Assembly (NCBI GenBank): GCA_029263555.1
Contig: JAJUFW010000056.1
Coordinates: 1 to 10,208 of the forward strand
From: Alphaproteobacteria bacterium
Lineage (GTDB): Bacteria > Pseudomonadota > Alphaproteobacteria > DSM-16000 > Inquilinaceae
Direction of reading: 5' to 3'
Length of the DNA: 10,208 nt
In this document: piece by piece, positions 4,491 through 10,208 of the stretch
Layout of the letters: each line of letters starts with the position of its first letter
Numbering within the stretch: the first letter of the stretch is position 1
Position numbers and translations under genes: made by a program
The notes under the pieces: model-generated
Databases searched by the model: none
What the model was told of the DNA's origin: nothing
The model's input: only the letters and a program-made list of their open reading frames with translations

Positions 4491-6293
4491 ATGCCCAGAT
4501 CGCTTCTGACTTCCGGGTCCAGCCTGGCGTTCGTAATCGCCATGGCCGCGTGCCCGGGGGTGGCTTCCGCCAATGAGGAACTGCTCAGGCTGCAGCAGGA
4601 TCCGAACCAGTGGGTGATGCCGACGGGCGACTATGCGAACACCCGCTACAGCGCGCTCGACCAGATCAACAAGGACAATGTCGGCGACCTGCGGGTGGAC
4701 TGGACCTTTTCGACCGGCGTCCTGCGCGGCCACGAGGGCGGCCCGCTCATCATCGACGGCGTGATGTACGTTCACACGCCCTTCCCCAACAACGTCTACG
4801 CGCTGGACCTCAACAACGACGGCCAGATCCTCTGGTCCTACAAGCCGACCCAGGATCCCGACGTCATTCCCGTGATGTGCTGCGACACCGTCAATCGCGG
4901 CGTTGCCTACGGCGACGGCATGATCTTCCTGCACCAGGCGGATACGACACTGGTCGCGCTCGACGCCAAGACGGGCGAGGTGAAGTGGTCGGTCAAGGAT
5001 GGCGACCCCACCAAGGGCGAGACCGGGACCTCGGCGCCGATGGTCGTGAAGGACAAGGTGATCATCGGCAACAGCGGCGGCGAGTTCGGCGTCCGCGGCA
5101 AGGTCACCGCCTACAACACTCAGACGGGCGAGATCGCCTGGCGTGCCTATTCCGTCGGTCCCGACGACGAGATGCTGGTCGATCCCCAGCAGACGACCGA
5201 GCTGGGCAAGCCGATCGGCGAGAACTCCAGCCTGAACTCCTGGGAAGGCGACCAGTGGCAGATCGGCGGCGGGACCACCTGGGGCTGGCTGTCCTACGAC
5301 CCCGAACTGAATCTCGTCTACTACGGGACGGGCAACCCCAGCACCTGGAACCCGGTGCAGCGGCCCGGCGACAACAAATGGTCGATGACCATCTTCGCCC
5401 GCGACGCCGACACGGGCATGGCGAAATGGGTCTATCAGATGACGCCCCACGACGAGTGGGACTATGACGGCGTCAACGAGATGGACCTGTTCGACCGGCC
5501 CATCAACGGCCAGGAGCGCAAGCTTCTGGTTCACATGGACCGGAACGGCTTCGGTTACACGCTGGACCGCGAAACCGGCGAGCTTCTGGTCGCGGAGAAG
5601 TTCGACCCGGTCGTGAACTGGGCGACCCGGGTGGATATCGAGACCGGCAAGCCGGAGCGGGATCCGCGCTACTCGACCGAGGCGAACGGCGAGGACGTCA
5701 ATACGACCGGGGTCTGCCCGGCCGCGCTGGGGTCCAAGGACCAGCAGCCGGCCGCCTATTCGCCGCAGACCGGACTGCTCTATGTCCCGACGAACCACGT
5801 CTGCATGGATTACGAGCCATACCAGGTGGCCTATACGGCGGGCCAGCCCTATGTCGGCGCCACGCTCTCCATGTACCCGCCGGAAGGCGAGGACAATCTG
5901 GGCAACTTCATCGCCTGGGATCCGGTCGCCGGGGAGATCAAATGGTCCATTCCCGAGCCGTTCTCCGTCTGGAGCGGCGCCCTGGCCACGGCTGGTGACG
6001 TCGTCTTCTACGGCACGCTCGAGGGCTATCTGAAGGCTGTCGATGCCCAAACCGGCGAGGAGCTCTACAGCTTCAAGACCCCGTCCGGGATCATCGGCAA
6101 CGTCACGACCTATACCCACAACCGCAAGCAGTACATCGCCGTCCTGTCGGGTGTCGGAGGCTGGGCCGGCATCGGCATGGCCGCGGGCCTGACCGGGGAT
6201 ACCGAGGGCCTGGGTGCGGTCGGCGCGTACAAGTCGCTCGACCAATACACCCAGCTGGGCGGTACCCTGACCGTGTTCAGCCTGCCCGATTGA
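4491..6293 (+). CDS. xoxF: Lanthanide-dependent PQQ methanol dehydrogenase XoxF (XoxF5-like)
   Basis: This periplasmic quinoprotein oxidises methanol, and in some relatives formaldehyde, using PQQ and a lanthanide, passing electrons to XoxG. The 600-residue precursor has a signal peptide, residues 1-27, ending CPGVASA before NEELLRL. Repeated propeller-blade motifs are visible (ALDAKTGEVKW, AYNTQTGEIAW, FARDADTGMAKW, AVDAQTGEELY). The vicinal disulfide that stacks on PQQ is Cys130-Cys131 (PVMCCDTVNRG). Metal ligands correspond to Glu198 (GGEFGVRG) and Asn282 (GTGNPSTWNP). The catalytic Asp324 is in HDEWDYDGVNE, followed two residues later by Asp326, the extra acidic ligand that separates lanthanide-type enzymes (DYD) from calcium MxaF (DYA). 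Residue spacings agree with MxaF (84 and 42). It sounds closest to clade XoxF5, from memory of conserved segments. No mxaI is present in the window. Confidence 0.97.
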   Translation: MPRSLLTSGSSLAFVIAMAACPGVASANEELLRLQQDPNQWVMPTGDYANTRYSALDQINKDNVGDLRVDWTFSTGVLRGHEGGPLIIDGVMYVHTPFPNNVYALDLNNDGQILWSYKPTQDPDVIPVMCCDTVNRGVAYGDGMIFLHQADTTLVALDAKTGEVKWSVKDGDPTKGETGTSAPMVVKDKVIIGNSGGEFGVRGKVTAYNTQTGEIAWRAYSVGPDDEMLVDPQQTTELGKPIGENSSLNSWEGDQWQIGGGTTWGWLSYDPELNLVYYGTGNPSTWNPVQRPGDNKWSMTIFARDADTGMAKWVYQMTPHDEWDYDGVNEMDLFDRPINGQERKLLVHMDRNGFGYTLDRETGELLVAEKFDPVVNWATRVDIETGKPERDPRYSTEANGEDVNTTGVCPAALGSKDQQPAAYSPQTGLLYVPTNHVCMDYEPYQVAYTAGQPYVGATLSMYPPEGEDNLGNFIAWDPVAGEIKWSIPEPFSVWSGALATAGDVVFYGTLEGYLKAVDAQTGEELYSFKTPSGIIGNVTTYTHNRKQYIAVLSGVGGWAGIGMAAGLTGDTEGLGAVGAYKSLDQYTQLGGTLTVFSLPD

Positions 6294-6313
6294 CGAGGGG
6301 CCGACAGAGCATG

Positions 6314-6341
6314 AGCCCCGGCCGTGTCCGCGGCCGGGGCT
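6314..6341 (+). terminator. Strong hairpin between xoxF and xoxG, likely attenuator
   Basis: AGCCCCGGCC (6314-6323) and GGCCGGGGCT (6332-6341) pair perfectly over 10 bp, extendable by one G-C pair, with a small loop, followed by TTCTTCC. It starts 20 nt after the xoxF stop. The U-tract is weak. Because xoxG follows 43 nt later on the same strand, partial termination or protection of an abundant xoxF transcript is more likely than full termination. Confidence 0.55.
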
Positions 6342-6384
6342 TCTTCCCCGCCTCCTTTTCCATGGCCACAGATCAAGAGGCAGA

Positions 6385-6897
6385 ATGTTCCCCTACCGTT
6401 CCTTTCTGACCGTCGCGGCACTCTGCGGAGGTTCCTTCGCCCTTGGCGCCGCTCTTATCGCACCGGCGGCCTTCGGAACGGCCGCCACGCCCACGGATGG
6501 CGCCGAAAGCGAGGAGAAGCCCTATTCGATCGCCGAGGACGGCACGGTGGACTGGGCCACCTACAACGGCTACCGGCGTTACAATTCCGTCTGTTTCCAA
6601 TGCCACGGCCCCGACGGGCTGGGCAGCACCTTCGCGCCCGCGCTGGTCGAATCCCTGAAGGTGATCCCGTACGAGCAGTTCCTGGAGATCGTCGTGAACG
6701 GACGGGAGAACGTGACGACGGCGACCGAGAGCAAGATGCCGGCGCTCGGCGCGGATCCGAACGTGATGTGCTACATCAACGACATCTATGCCTATCTGAA
6801 GGCCCGGTCCGACGGCGCTGTCGGCCGGGGACGTCCGGCAAAGCACCAGGACAAGCCGCCAGAAGCCGCGGAGGCGGAGGATGCGTGCATGGGCTGA
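6385..6897 (+). CDS. xoxG: c-type cytochrome XoxG, electron acceptor of XoxF
   Basis: The 170-residue protein has an N-terminal export signal (hydrophobic residues 7-31, Ala-rich end), one heme-binding CxxCH at 70-74 (SVCFQCHGPDG) and a probable axial Met118 in ESKMPALG. The text around the heme (YRRYNSVCFQCHGPDGLGST) and the segment NVMCYINDIYAYLKARSDGA match the methanol-metabolism cytochrome family with extra cysteines, here Cys129 and Cys168, related to cytochrome c-553i and XoxG. It takes electrons from XoxF in the periplasm. The tail from residue 146 (GRGRPAKHQDKPPEAAEAED) is charged and probably disordered. The start ATG is preceded by AGAGG. The gene follows xoxF by 91 nt across a hairpin and overlaps xoxJ by 17 nt. 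Confidence 0.93.
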   Translation: MFPYRSFLTVAALCGGSFALGAALIAPAAFGTAATPTDGAESEEKPYSIAEDGTVDWATYNGYRRYNSVCFQCHGPDGLGSTFAPALVESLKVIPYEQFLEIVVNGRENVTTATESKMPALGADPNVMCYINDIYAYLKARSDGAVGRGRPAKHQDKPPEAAEAEDACMG

Positions 6898-7795
6898 CAA
6901 GGCCGTGTCTGCTACGGCGATGATGAAGCATCGCATGAGAGACCGCGAAGTCATGCCGACGCCACACCGCCCGGGACGGCTCGTGCAGCTGGCCATGACG
7001 GCGATGGCGGTGCTCCTGGCGGGAGTGACCCCGGCCGGCGCCGCCGACCGGGCCGAGGCGGTGGACCGGTCCGCCCTGCGCGTCTGCGCCGATCCGGCGG
7101 GCCTTCCCTATTCCAACGACAGGGAGGAAGGCTTCGAAAACCGTATCGCCGGCCTGCTGGCGGAAAAGCTGGGCGTGCCCGTCCGCTACACCTGGTATCC
7201 GAACTCGATCGGCTTTCTTCGCAACACGCTGCGCGCCAGACGATGCGATCTGGTGATGGGCATCGTGGCCGGGGCGGAACTGGTCCAGAACACCAACCCC
7301 TATTACAGGTCCAGCTATGTCATCGTGACCCGGACGGAAGACGGCCTGGACATCGACACGATCGAGGATCCGAGGCTGCGGACACTCAGGATCGGCATCA
7401 CCGCGGGAACCCCGCCCGCCAGCCTCGCCGCCCGCAGCGGCCTCATGGAGCACGCCCGTCCCTATCCGCTCTATGTCGACACGCGCTTCGATGCGCCCGG
7501 AAAGCAGATGATCGACGACCTGGCGGCCGACCGGATCGACGCGGCGATCCTTTGGGGGCCGATCGCGGGCTACTTCGCCCGCGCCCATGGCGACGCTCTC
7601 AAGATCACGCCGCTTCTGAGGGAGCCGAAATCCGCACGCATGGACTATTACATCACGATGGGTGTCCGTCCCAACGAGACGGATTGGAAGAACGACATCA
7701 ACACCCTGATTCGCGAAAACCAGGAAGCGATCCACGCGATCCTGAAGGAATACGGCGTGCCGCTGCTCGACGCCCGCGGCAACCTGGTGCCCTGA
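6881..7795 (+). CDS. xoxJ: XoxJ, periplasmic solute-binding-like partner of XoxF
   Basis: XoxJ belongs to the quinoprotein-dehydrogenase-associated solute-binding family. It is thought to help activate or mature XoxF rather than feed a transporter, as suggested by structural work on the Methylorubrum protein. The domain starts at LRVCADPAGLPYSND (near residue 66) and has typical bacterial SBP-3 segments: FENRIAGLLAEKLG, RCDLVMGI, LRIGITAGTPP and DRIDAAILWGPIAGYFA. Cys69 and Cys122 could form a disulfide. The ATG at 6881 has GAGG 6 nt upstream but puts about 30 residues before the hydrophobic core. Met25 (6953) gives a cleaner signal peptide, MPTPHRPGRLVQLAMTAM, ending near TPAGA, but has a weak binding site. 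The true start is therefore uncertain. It overlaps xoxG, fitting an xoxFGJ operon. Confidence 0.9.
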   Translation: MRAWADKAVSATAMMKHRMRDREVMPTPHRPGRLVQLAMTAMAVLLAGVTPAGAADRAEAVDRSALRVCADPAGLPYSNDREEGFENRIAGLLAEKLGVPVRYTWYPNSIGFLRNTLRARRCDLVMGIVAGAELVQNTNPYYRSSYVIVTRTEDGLDIDTIEDPRLRTLRIGITAGTPPASLAARSGLMEHARPYPLYVDTRFDAPGKQMIDDLAADRIDAAILWGPIAGYFARAHGDALKITPLLREPKSARMDYYITMGVRPNETDWKNDINTLIRENQEAIHAILKEYGVPLLDARGNLVP

Positions 7796-7810
7796 GCCTT
7801 CTCCGAAACC

Positions 7811-7843
7811 GGCCGGCCGTCATTCCAGGGGCTGCGGCCGGCC
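7811..7843. terminator. GC stem-loop at the convergent junction of xoxJ and the ABC ATPase gene
   Basis: GGCCGGCCG (7811-7819) pairs with CGGCCGGCC (7835-7843) over 9 bp with a 15-nt loop. It begins 16 nt after the xoxJ stop and overlaps the last codons of the ATPase gene on the other strand. Being symmetric, it could work for both transcripts. No U-run is present on either side. The 8-mer GGCCGGCC is itself palindromic and occurs in both arms. Confidence 0.35.
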
Positions 7844-8593
7844 AGCCCGTCCGTCCCTGCCGTCATCGTGCCCGTCCGCCAGCAGCATCGGGTCCCTGTG
7901 CGCCAGTCCTTCGATGATCGCCTCGATCCGGGGATCGTCCTGTCGGCGGGGATGAGACAGATCGACCGGAAGATCCACCACGATCGTTCCCTCGCCGGCA
8001 CCGAGCACCAGAATCCGCGTCGCGAGAAACGCCGCTTCCCGCAAGTCATGGGTGACCAGCAACACGGTCGGCCGTCGCAGTCGCCAATAGGCGCCGATCC
8101 ATTCCCGCATCCGCTGGGCGAGATCCGGATCCAGCGACAGGATCGGTTCGTCCAGAACCAGGAACTCCGGATCGACCAGCAGCGCCCGGACCAGGGCGAC
8201 CCGGCGCTGCATGCCGCCGGAAAGCTGGCCGGGGAACGCCGTCTCCGTCCCGGCGAGGCCCGCCTCGGCCAACAGAGCCCGCGCCTCGGCATCCCGGTCG
8301 CGGTCGGACACCAGCCGCAGATTGTCCAGAACGCTGAGCCACGGCACCAGCCGAGGCTCCTGGAACACGGCGGCAAGGCGCGGACGCCGGCCGCCCGCCC
8401 ACGTCACCGTCCCCTCATAGGCCTCGTCCAGGCCGGCAATGATCCGGAGCAGGGTAGTCTTGCCCCGCCCCGAGGGACCGACCAGCGCCACGAACTCGCC
8501 CGTCTCGATCGCGAGGTCGATCCCACTGAGGACGAGCTTCGGCGCCGGATCGGAGAAGCTGCGGCGGATCCCCTGAAGCTTGAGGCCGGTCAT
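7820..8593 (-). CDS. ABC transporter ATP-binding protein, NitT/TauT-like
   Basis: The 257-residue cytoplasmic ATPase has Walker A GPSGRGKTT (39-47), Q-loop Gln78 (VFQEPRL), signature LSGGMQRR (124-131), Walker B FLVLDE (144-149), a D-loop SLD and the H-loop His182 (VTHD). All catalytic residues are present, with Arg43 at a Walker A position that is more often Ser or Cys. Segments such as RLVPWLSVLDNL are typical of the nitrate/sulfonate/taurine importer group (SsuB/TauB/NrtD-like). The start MTGLKLQG at 8593 lies in an ATGA overlap with the upstream permease. An open frame continues upstream to 9322 but only as a shadow of the permease gene. The C-terminal tail from about 240 is rich in Asp, Gly and Arg. 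Substrate cannot be told from this subunit. Confidence 0.92.
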   Translation of the reverse strand: MTGLKLQGIRRSFSDPAPKLVLSGIDLAIETGEFVALVGPSGRGKTTLLRIIAGLDEAYEGTVTWAGGRRPRLAAVFQEPRLVPWLSVLDNLRLVSDRDRDAEARALLAEAGLAGTETAFPGQLSGGMQRRVALVRALLVDPEFLVLDEPILSLDPDLAQRMREWIGAYWRLRRPTVLLVTHDLREAAFLATRILVLGAGEGTIVVDLPVDLSHPRRQDDPRIEAIIEGLAHRDPMLLADGHDDGRDGRAGRPQPLE

Positions 8594-9432
8594 GCCGTTC
8601 GCCAGCGCCCGACCCGGCGGTCGAGCGGCCTTAGGAGACAGTTCTCGACCATCAGGATGACGGCGATGAAGACGAAGGTGTAGGCGAGGATCCCGGCAAT
8701 GTCGAAGAAGTTGAAGAAGCTGCGGATCTGGAACCCGACACCGTTCGGCCGGCCCAACAGCTCGACCACCAGCACGATCTTCCAGGTAAGCGCAAGCCCC
8801 GCCCTGGCCGAGGCCATCAGGCTGGGAGCAAGCTGCGGCAGCACGATGCGCCGAAGGACCCGGCCCCGCGGTATCTCGAACACCTTCGCCATCTCCAGAA
8901 GCGACCGGTCCAGCGACCGGGCGCCTTCGCGGGTGACCGTCACGACGAGCGGCGTCTTGTTGATGGCGACGGCCAGTACCGCCGCCACCTCGTTCAGGCC
9001 GAACCAGACGTAGCACAATACGATGGTCACCAGAGCCGGCATGTTGAGCCCGATCACGACCCACCCGTCGAAGAACTCGTCGAGCACGCGGTTCCGCCCG
9101 AGCAGGATGCCGAGCGCGCTGCCGATCCCCATGGCGAGCGCGAAGGCGACGGCGACCCGGGCAAGCGTCACGGCCACATCCTGGACGAGATCGCCGTAGA
9201 GGAGATGCCGGTAGACGGATGCGCCGACCGCGGACGGCGGCGGCAGAACCGGGCTCTGTGCGACGATTGCGGCTACCTGCCAGAGGGCCAGCAGGACGAC
9301 GAGCGAGAGCGCCCCCCGCCACCAGCTCCGGCCGCCCGGGCGGGCGGAGGCATGCGCCGGAGGCTCCTCCCCGCGGACGGGCGGTCGGGGCCGGGCTTCC
9401 AGCACGATGCGGCGTCCGCGGTCATCGGGCAT
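8590..9432 (-). CDS. ABC transporter permease, NitT/TauT-like (BPD inner-membrane family)
   Basis: The 280-residue inner-membrane protein has a polar N-terminal tail of about 38 residues, then hydrophobic spans near 39-58, 88-112, 124-145, 147-167, 215-226 and 243-263. The cytoplasmic EAA loop that docks on the ATPase is EMAKVFEIPRGRVLRRIVLP (180-199), with the conserved Gly at 190. These features place it with SsuC/TauC-type permeases. Its ATG lies inside the last codons of the substrate-binding protein gene, an 11-nt overlap, and its stop overlaps the ATPase start. The three genes must be one operon whose promoter lies beyond the right edge. The system is convergent with xoxFGJ. Confidence 0.92.
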   Translation of the reverse strand: MPDDRGRRIVLEARPRPPVRGEEPPAHASARPGGRSWWRGALSLVVLLALWQVAAIVAQSPVLPPPSAVGASVYRHLLYGDLVQDVAVTLARVAVAFALAMGIGSALGILLGRNRVLDEFFDGWVVIGLNMPALVTIVLCYVWFGLNEVAAVLAVAINKTPLVVTVTREGARSLDRSLLEMAKVFEIPRGRVLRRIVLPQLAPSLMASARAGLALTWKIVLVVELLGRPNGVGFQIRSFFNFFDIAGILAYTFVFIAVILMVENCLLRPLDRRVGRWRTA

Positions 9433-10208
9433 ATCCGGCCCAGAAGGTTCCGTCGGGGAGCTCCGTCAACCCGTCGACGGCGGCGGGAGCGATCCCGGAC
9501 ATGAGCGTCAGCGCCTCCCGGGCCGCGACCTCGTCCGCCGGACCGTAGCCCGCCGGAATCCCTTCCCGATAACCGGACTTCAGGGCTTCGAAAACCGCAT
9601 CGTCCTCCGCCATCATCTGCGGCCGGATCCGGTCCCATACGGCATCGTCGGACCGCATCAGGTCCTTCGCGGCGTAAGAGGCGTCGAGGAGCCCCCTTGC
9701 GAGTTCGGGGTTTTCCTCGGCCCATTCCTCCCGAAAGGTCCACCCCAGCAGCGGCGGCGGGCGGTCGAGGCCGAGTTCCGGCAGGATCCGAGCGACCGCG
9801 ACCACTTCGGTGAAGCCCTGGGCCTTGAGGCGGGCGTTGTACTGCCAGAAGTTCAGGACGGCATCGAGATCCCCCTGCCGGGCCAGCTCGTTCAGGAGCG
9901 GAGGGGCGGCGAACTCCACCTCCGCTTCCTCGGCCAGGTCCATGCCCGCCTTCCGGGCAAAGGCCTGCACCAGGACCCAGCTTTTGTCGTTCGGGCCGCC
10001 GGCGATCCCGATGCGCCTGCCCTTGAGGTCGGACACGGAGCCGATGGCCTTTGCCGGGTCGGCCATCATCGCGCCGACCGACAGCGACCAGGGCACGAAG
10101 GTATAGTCGTAGCCGTTGGCACGCTGCCTTGCGACCCAGATCCAGTCGGTGACGATGACGTCGACCTCGCCCGCCTGGAACGCGATCGCGGCGGCATCCT
10201 TGTCGGCC
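9422..10208 (-). CDS. ABC transporter substrate-binding protein, NMT1/TauA-like (5' end outside window)
   Basis: The frame is open from the right edge (first full codon at 10207) to TGA at 9422, giving 261 residues; the signal peptide and roughly the first 60-80 residues are missing. Visible segments fit the NitT/TauT periplasmic binding family: AAAIAFQAGEVDVIVTDWIW, SVSDLKGRRIGIAGGPNDKS, LLNELARQGDLDAVLNFWQY and WTFREEWAEENPELARGLLD. Trp and Tyr residues in TDWIW and NFWQY are candidates for ligand contact. The real start is upstream of the GTG at 10096, since the family sequence continues through it. No nitrate, taurine or thiamine-precursor signature is evident. The position next to xoxFGJ suggests a link to methanol oxidation, such as uptake of a metal complex, a cofactor or a C1-related compound, but that is inference. 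Confidence 0.9.
   Translation of the reverse strand, partial: ADKDAAAIAFQAGEVDVIVTDWIWVARQRANGYDYTFVPWSLSVGAMMADPAKAIGSVSDLKGRRIGIAGGPNDKSWVLVQAFARKAGMDLAEEAEVEFAAPPLLNELARQGDLDAVLNFWQYNARLKAQGFTEVVAVARILPELGLDRPPPLLGWTFREEWAEENPELARGLLDASYAAKDLMRSDDAVWDRIRPQMMAEDDAVFEALKSGYREGIPAGYGPADEVAAREALTLMSGIAPAAVDGLTELPDGTFWAGYAR

Noticed and set aside
4331..4576. Possible 81-residue gene starting with TTG before xoxF.
   Set aside because: No ribosome binding site, overlaps the start of xoxF in another frame, and the composition is that of non-coding GC-rich DNA.
4377..6245. A 622-codon open frame on the minus strand opposite xoxF.
   Set aside because: Its translation is low-complexity in Arg, Gly, Val, Ala and Asp with no recognisable domain, while the plus strand encodes XoxF with every catalytic residue. 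Long antisense frames are common in GC-rich genes.
8594..9322. Upstream extension of the ATPase frame to give a 500-residue protein.
   Set aside because: The added part is an Arg/Ala/Gly-rich shadow of the permease gene. The ATPase domain starts at MTGLKLQG with an ATGA overlap typical of coupled genes.

Overview
The window reads as chromosome of a GC-rich (roughly two-thirds G+C) Gram-negative bacterium, most likely an alphaproteobacterium. The protein sequences resemble alphaproteobacterial PQQ and XoxF5-type proteins as I remember them, and pqqC and pqqD are separate genes. I could run no database search, so genus-level placement is not possible. It is a methylotrophy-type island: the whole biosynthetic operon for the cofactor pyrroloquinoline quinone (PQQ), followed by a lanthanide-type methanol dehydrogenase module.

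Layout. Positions 1-228 (minus) hold the N-terminal part of a small secreted cysteine-containing protein that runs off the left edge. Divergent from it, 315-800 (plus) encodes a small HExxH zinc-peptidase-like protein. Then comes pqqA (953-1033, a 26-residue precursor peptide), a 45-nt gap, and pqqB-pqqC-pqqD-pqqE (1079-4102), joined by 4-nt ATGA overlaps. A 388-nt gap (4103-4490) contains the only AT-rich stretch of the window and must hold the promoter of the next unit: xoxF (4491-6293), xoxG (6385-6897) and xoxJ (6881-7795). Convergent to these is a three-gene ABC importer read on the minus strand: substrate-binding protein (partial, right edge), permease and ATPase, all overlapping and ending at 7820.

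How the parts work together. PqqE (with PqqD as peptide chaperone) cross-links Glu17 and Tyr21 of PqqA. A peptidase must then release the cross-linked pair, PqqB hydroxylates it and PqqC finishes the ring. PQQ is loaded with a lanthanide into periplasmic XoxF, which oxidises methanol and passes electrons to the cytochrome XoxG. XoxJ is the periplasmic accessory protein. XoxF has the DYD signature that marks lanthanide use. No mxaI or other calcium-enzyme gene is visible.

Most notable observations: (1) a dyad motif, TTGTAC-N4-GTACAA, with a perfect copy and an inverted near-copy in the xoxF promoter region and a weaker copy overlapping a perfect TATAAT upstream of pqqA, a candidate shared operator for PQQ and XoxF; (2) an HExxH peptidase gene directly upstream of pqqA while no pqqF/pqqG is in view; (3) a PqqB that lacks the His of the DH metal motif and the CxCxxC zinc cysteines; (4) an uncharacterised NitT/TauT-like importer facing the xox module. 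No RNA genes, CRISPR arrays, insertion sequences or prophage genes were seen.
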